From Pontederia crassipes (taxonomy: Eukaryota; Streptophyta; Magnoliopsida; Commelinales; Pontederiaceae), in assembly GCA_030549335.1 (NCBI GenBank), contig CM060198.1, positions 47,333,353 to 47,397,352 on the forward strand: a stretch of DNA of 64,000 nt, written 5' to 3'. The notes below the pieces were generated by a model that worked only from the letters and a program-made list of their open reading frames with translations, ran no database searches and was not told the origin of the DNA. Position numbers and translations under genes: made by a program. Positions 59,640 to 64,000 of the stretch are shown one piece after another. The stretch's first letter is position 1. Each line of letters begins with the position of its first letter.

Positions 59640-61150
59640 TCTCTCCTCCAATCTCATATTTAAAGTAATATAAATATATTTTTCACGTGAGATGGGACAC
59701 ATGAAAAATGAATATATCGCTATGATGCATAAAAAAATGATATTTGTATGAAAAAAATGGGGGTTCCCCAATTTGAAATGGGGGAACATACGCCCATTTT
59801 ACGGCGCCCGTCCGATCTCGATCGGATGGGCGCTGTTTTAGATCTAAAAAACTGCCACTTGAGACAAAAAAACCGCATGAATCAGCCGTCGGTCGAACTG
59901 GCCGTGCGTGAACCGGTTGATAAATTGATCTGCGCAGTGAAATGTTCGCCCTTTCTCCCCTCATTTTCTCTCTCCCTCTTTCTCCCCTTCTCGCGCGATG
60001 ACGACGACGTCCGACGACCACCGTCGAAGCGACACGATCCGCGCTACCATGCGCCATCACCACGCCGACGATCACCTCCGCCGACTAGATCCGTGCCACC
60101 ACCACATCGCCGACCAGATCCGCGCCACCACGACCAGATCCGCGCCACCACCACCACCACCACCACGACCAGATCCGCTACCACGATGACCAGATCCGCT
60201 CTTCTTCGACCAGATCTTCGACCGCCGGCCGACCAGATCCGTGTCGACGATGACCACGAGGTACTCTCCGATAGATCCACTCTTCTTTGGTGTATGTTCG
60301 TTTGCCAGTTTTAATCTCGGGCCAACCTGTCTTTGCCGACAGATTCGCCGCCGGCCGCCCTCCCCGCTCGCACGCCGCCGACCAGATCTGCGGCGACGAC
60401 GACCACGAGGTACTCTCCGACAGATCCGCTCTTCTTTGGTGTATGTTCCTTCGCCGGTTTTAATCTCGGGCCAACTTGTCTTTGCCGACAGATCCGCCGT
60501 CGGCGGCCCTCTCCGCTCGCATGCCGCCGCCCTCCCCGCTCGCATGAAGACGCCCTCCCCGCTCGCACGCCGCCGCCCTCCCCGCTCGCACACCGTCGTC
60601 CTTCATCGCACGCACGCCCCGCCGCCGCCCTTCATCGCACGCACGGCTCGCCGTCGCACGCACGCACTCGCTGCCACCCACGCACTGCCCCGCCGCCGCC
60701 CTTCATCGCACGCACGCACCCGCCGCCGCCCACGCACTACTCTGCTGCCACCCTTCGTCGCACGCACACACACGTCGCCGCCCACACACTGCCCCGCCGC
60801 CGCCCTTCGTCGCACGCACTGCCCGCCGCCAACGCACTGCCCCGCCGCCCCCTTCGTCGCACGCACGCACCCGCCGCCGCCCATGCACTGCCCCGCCACC
60901 GCCCTTCGTCGCACGCACTCGCCGCCGCCGCCCTTCGTCGCACGCATGCCCCAGCACGCCCCCGTCCGCACCCTGCCCTTCCGCAAACGCACGTCCCTGA
61001 TCGCACTCCACCCCCGCACGCCCTGTCGTTCTGCACTGCACGCTCCCACCACACCCTCACGGTATAATTAAGTTCAATTGTACTTATTGTTTCATCGCAC
61101 TTTATCGTGTTCATATATGCGTGCATGTCTTATTGTTTCACAGGTCAGCC

Positions 61151-61645
61151 ATGTCATCTTCTACCTCTTTCATATCACGTCAATTAGATATTCCTTTTTG
61201 TGCGTGTGGTGATAAGGCAATATTACAAACTTCATGGACAAATAATAATCCCGGAAGATGATTTTGGGGGTGCTCTCATTATCGGGTAAACATTTTCATT
61301 GGCAATAAGTAATGTATTTTGGTCTTCATTTTTTGTTTCATTAGACGATGTTCATTTTGTGTATAATGTTCTTCCAGGGTAAGCCCCTGCACGAAGATTG
61401 TAATTTTTTTTCAGTGGTTCAATCCAACTATGGATGATCGGCATAAGAATATTCTAAGAAGTTTGTTAAAGGACGATGAAAAAGTTCAAAGACGAAGATC
61501 GGATAAATATAGGATCATTTTAATAGGATTGCTAAATAAAATTATCGCCCATGAAGATGTTGCAAGGAGAGATAAAATTATGTATTTATTTCTTGGAATG
61601 ATAATATCATTTGTATTAGTTAAAATGAACTTTCTTTACTTGTAG
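61151..61645 (+). pseudogene. GRF zinc-finger gene of the MULE in unit 3, broken
   Basis: Same two lesions as in the other units (TGA in NPGR, T-run frameshift) and the MDDRHKN variant of unit 2. Confidence 0.7.
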
Positions 61646-62475
61646 GATTTGTAATCCTTCCTTTATCATTGTTGCTGCTGGATACATTGGACAATGTCAA
61701 TCACTTGTTTTATTGGACAATGTCAATGTCAATCCTTTATCATTGTTCCTTTATCAATTGTTTGTGATTTCCATTCCTCAGCTTGTGATTTCAAATGAAT
61801 TGATCAATGTCTATCAATAGAAATTCATGAAAGCTAAGCATAGAGAAATTTCGAAGCTACGATATAATACATTAAGTCTATTATCATCTTCATCCATCTC
61901 GGCCAACTTCAATATGTGCTTCCTTGAAAGTAATCCATAAACAAAAAGAGAACCATTAACCTTGAAGCATATCAGCCAACTTCAATATGTGCCATGAAGC
62001 ATAGAGAAACCACCAAAAAATAGATCAAGAGTATGGAAGAGATCATCCAAATCTTGTATATCTTCTTTGACATCCACTTTCACAAAATAACCTGTGTATT
62101 CATTCTAGGTTACAACTAATAAGCTAGAACTTGGTTACGAGAACACAAAATATAATACAACACAAATATGTTACAACACAAAATAAGTTCCAATATAAAT
62201 AGGTTCCAACATAAATAGGTTACAACATAAATAAGTTACAACATAAGTAGGTTCCAACATAAATAAGTTACAACATAAGTAGGTTCCAACATAAATAGAT
62301 TCCAACATATTACATCAAAACATCCAACATATTATATAAGTCTTCAGTAACGACCTTCATTCTCAGCAGCTTGTCAAATATAAAGACGAATATTAGACTT
62401 TCTAAGAGTAGTAAATGAAGATGGATTAAACTTCTGTTAAATGAAAAGTAAATGAACATGCAATAATGGACACTT

Positions 62476-64000
62476 TCATTTGTCATGTCCTTTCTTTCCG
62501 CATTTCCCGCAACTCTTCTTTCTCGAATCATTCTGTGACATGGAAATTTCCACGCCAGATTTCATCATTGCAATATTCTTAGGCCTGCCTTTAGACTTCA
62601 CACAAAGTGGGTCCCATATCGTAAATTGTAAGTCATGCAAGTTTATGGAGTTTGATTCACTAAGTGGCAAGTCAGTAGTGCTAAACTGAGTTGTTTGAAA
62701 GTGGCTTGTGCTTGCTCCACTTGCATCTATAAATTCACTCGGCACATGAATTGCACTCATTTTCAAGATGAGATCATCTATAGTTGGCGCCCCGCATTGT
62801 AAATGCGTAGGTGAAACGAGACCCATCGTTTGTACTTTCCATAGATTACTTTGCCAAGATAATGCCTGAATGGGTGATATGCTATCACCGGAAGTGGATT
62901 GACAAGCATAAATGACATGTGCTTTTGTGTATCTAGCATTTATAGTCCAGCGATGAAGCACATAATCTTCAGACAAGAAATTCACACTTTTCTTTTGCAA
63001 AATACAGAGAACATGACAGCATAAAATTCCTTCTTGTTCAAACTTTTTGCATGAACATTTGGCATAAATATTTTCAGCTTTACTAAATTCCATCACATTT
63101 TTTCCATCATCAATAGCCCTCACAGGAAAAACAGAGTAGTAAGATCTATTTGTGTCATTGTAAATCTTATGCATTGTAAAACTGAAACACTTTGCATATT
63201 CTGTCTGAAACTTACAAAATGAAGCATGTGTGTAGATCTTACCTGCATGTTCCTCCAAAGGACTATTAACAATGTATGCATGTTGCGAGTTCATTGTTTG
63301 AAAGTCTTCTCGTTCTTCACATCGACGATGAGTCTGGACAACTTTTTCATAGTGCTCTACAAAGTGCGAAAGCGAAGTGTGCGCATTGACATAACCATAA
63401 AAAAAAGCATTTATACTTTCTGCCCTCTGAGTGGTTCGCATACCTGCAGTAAAGACGTCTTTATAATATAAAGAAACTCACTATTCACGTTTGTTGTACA
63501 TCACTTCTAACCAATGCCCATCTCTAATATGAAACTTTTCTTTCAAAGAGAGCCATCCCTCTTCAAACTCATATGTATTTGACGATCTATATAGCCACTT
63601 ATTGTACTCCTCCTTAAATGACGACTGTGCATACAAATTTTGTAGATGAGTCATCGCATTTCTAGCAATATGTCAGGTACAAAAGATGTGTTTCGTGTGT
63701 GAGAAAACCTTACGTATAGCATTCCCCATCGCAATGTCCTGATCTGTAATGATACATTGTGGATGTTTTCCAAACATGTATTCAGACCATTGTTCAAACA
63801 ACCATGTAAAAGTCTCCTCTATCTCATATGCAATTAAAGCACATCCAAATAAGCAAGATATCCAATGGTGATTAATTCCTGTGAAATGTGCAAATGACAT
63901 TCTTAAATTATTGGTTCAATATGTTGTATCAAATACAACGACGTCACCAAAAGTCAAATAATTGTCTCTTGACCTACCATCAGCCCAAAAAAAATTCAGA
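62476..64000 (-). pseudogene. FAR1/MuDR-type transposase in unit 3, partial
   Basis: Covers the DDE core onward. The SWIM half (63441-62476, 321 codons) lacks the one-base deletion of unit 2. The Trp-to-TGA stops before HIARNA and before VSLYYK, and the Arg-to-TGA after FDTTY, are present. The FAR1 domain is beyond the window. Confidence 0.85.

Larger units (their letters stand above)
54071..64000. repeat. Tandem array unit 3, partial
   Basis: Third copy, cut by the window end inside the MULE transposase, about 37% of a unit. It covers gypsy-1, the left MULE TIR, the GRF gene and most of the transposase. The CRINKLY4-like gene of this unit would be expected near window position 68,960 if the unit is complete. 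That is an extrapolation from the 25,993-bp period, not an observation. Confidence 0.93.
59751..64000. mobile_element. MULE in unit 3, cut by window end
   Basis: Left TIR 59751-61065, minisatellite 62185-62312; the right TIR is beyond the window. One C is lost or G changed in the GC-rich minisatellite near 60848, which changes the shadow frames there and confirms they are not under coding constraint. Confidence 0.83.

Noticed and set aside
2073-64000. The 26-kb repeat as a pure assembly artefact.
   Set aside because: Units carry distinct substitutions and indels (TTTCA insertion, 24-bp TIR difference, 3-bp GRF insertion, private one-base losses), and a real novel junction separates them. Artefact is still possible in copy number, so long-read confirmation is listed.

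Overview
This is nuclear plant DNA, an angiosperm and most likely a dicot. It is dominated by transposable elements: Ty3/gypsy chromoviruses primed by initiator-Met tRNA, a Mutator-like element (MULE) with a FAR1-type transposase, and CACTA termini. No rRNA, tRNA, CRISPR array or bacterial gene organisation was seen. Nothing in the sequence fixes the species.

The main structural fact is a head-to-tail tandem array with a period of about 26.0 kb. Unit 1 is 2073-28077 (26,005 bp), unit 2 is 28078-54070 (25,993 bp) and unit 3 is 54071-64000 (cut by the window end). Bases 1-2072 lie outside the array: there the first retroelement continues intact to its 3' LTR, whereas in units 2 and 3 the same element is cut abruptly at the junction. 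The window therefore holds the left edge of the array and two copies of one identical novel junction.

Layout of a unit, using unit 1 coordinates: (a) gypsy-1, a decayed minus-strand Tekay/Del-like chromovirus with 2.45-kb LTRs (to 7636); (b) a MULE at 7748-14100 with terminal inverted repeats of 1.0-1.3 kb and two converging genes, a GRF zinc-finger gene reading right from the left TIR and a FAR1/MuDR-type transposase reading left from the right TIR, both broken by stop codons; (c) AT-rich and GC-rich DNA without a convincing gene, ending in a CACTA-transposon terminus at 16328; (d) one intact, intronless host-type gene at 16975-18078 coding a 367-residue secreted CRINKLY4-like (RCC1/BLIP-II repeat) ectodomain with no transmembrane segment or kinase; (e) a CACTA start at 19079 that is interrupted after 37 bp by (f) gypsy-2, a second, younger-looking minus-strand chromovirus (19116-28077) whose 5' LTR is cut at the array junction.

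Two copies of the CRINKLY4-like gene lie in the window (16975-18078 and 42967-44070) with identical predicted proteins; a third would be expected just past the window end. It is the only gene that looks functional, so a plausible biological consequence of the array is extra dosage of a kinase-less receptor ectodomain. All transposon genes are pseudogenes. Almost every in-frame stop in them is explained by one C-to-T or G-to-A change, as expected from deamination of methylated cytosine, and most stops are shared by all units, so decay came before amplification.
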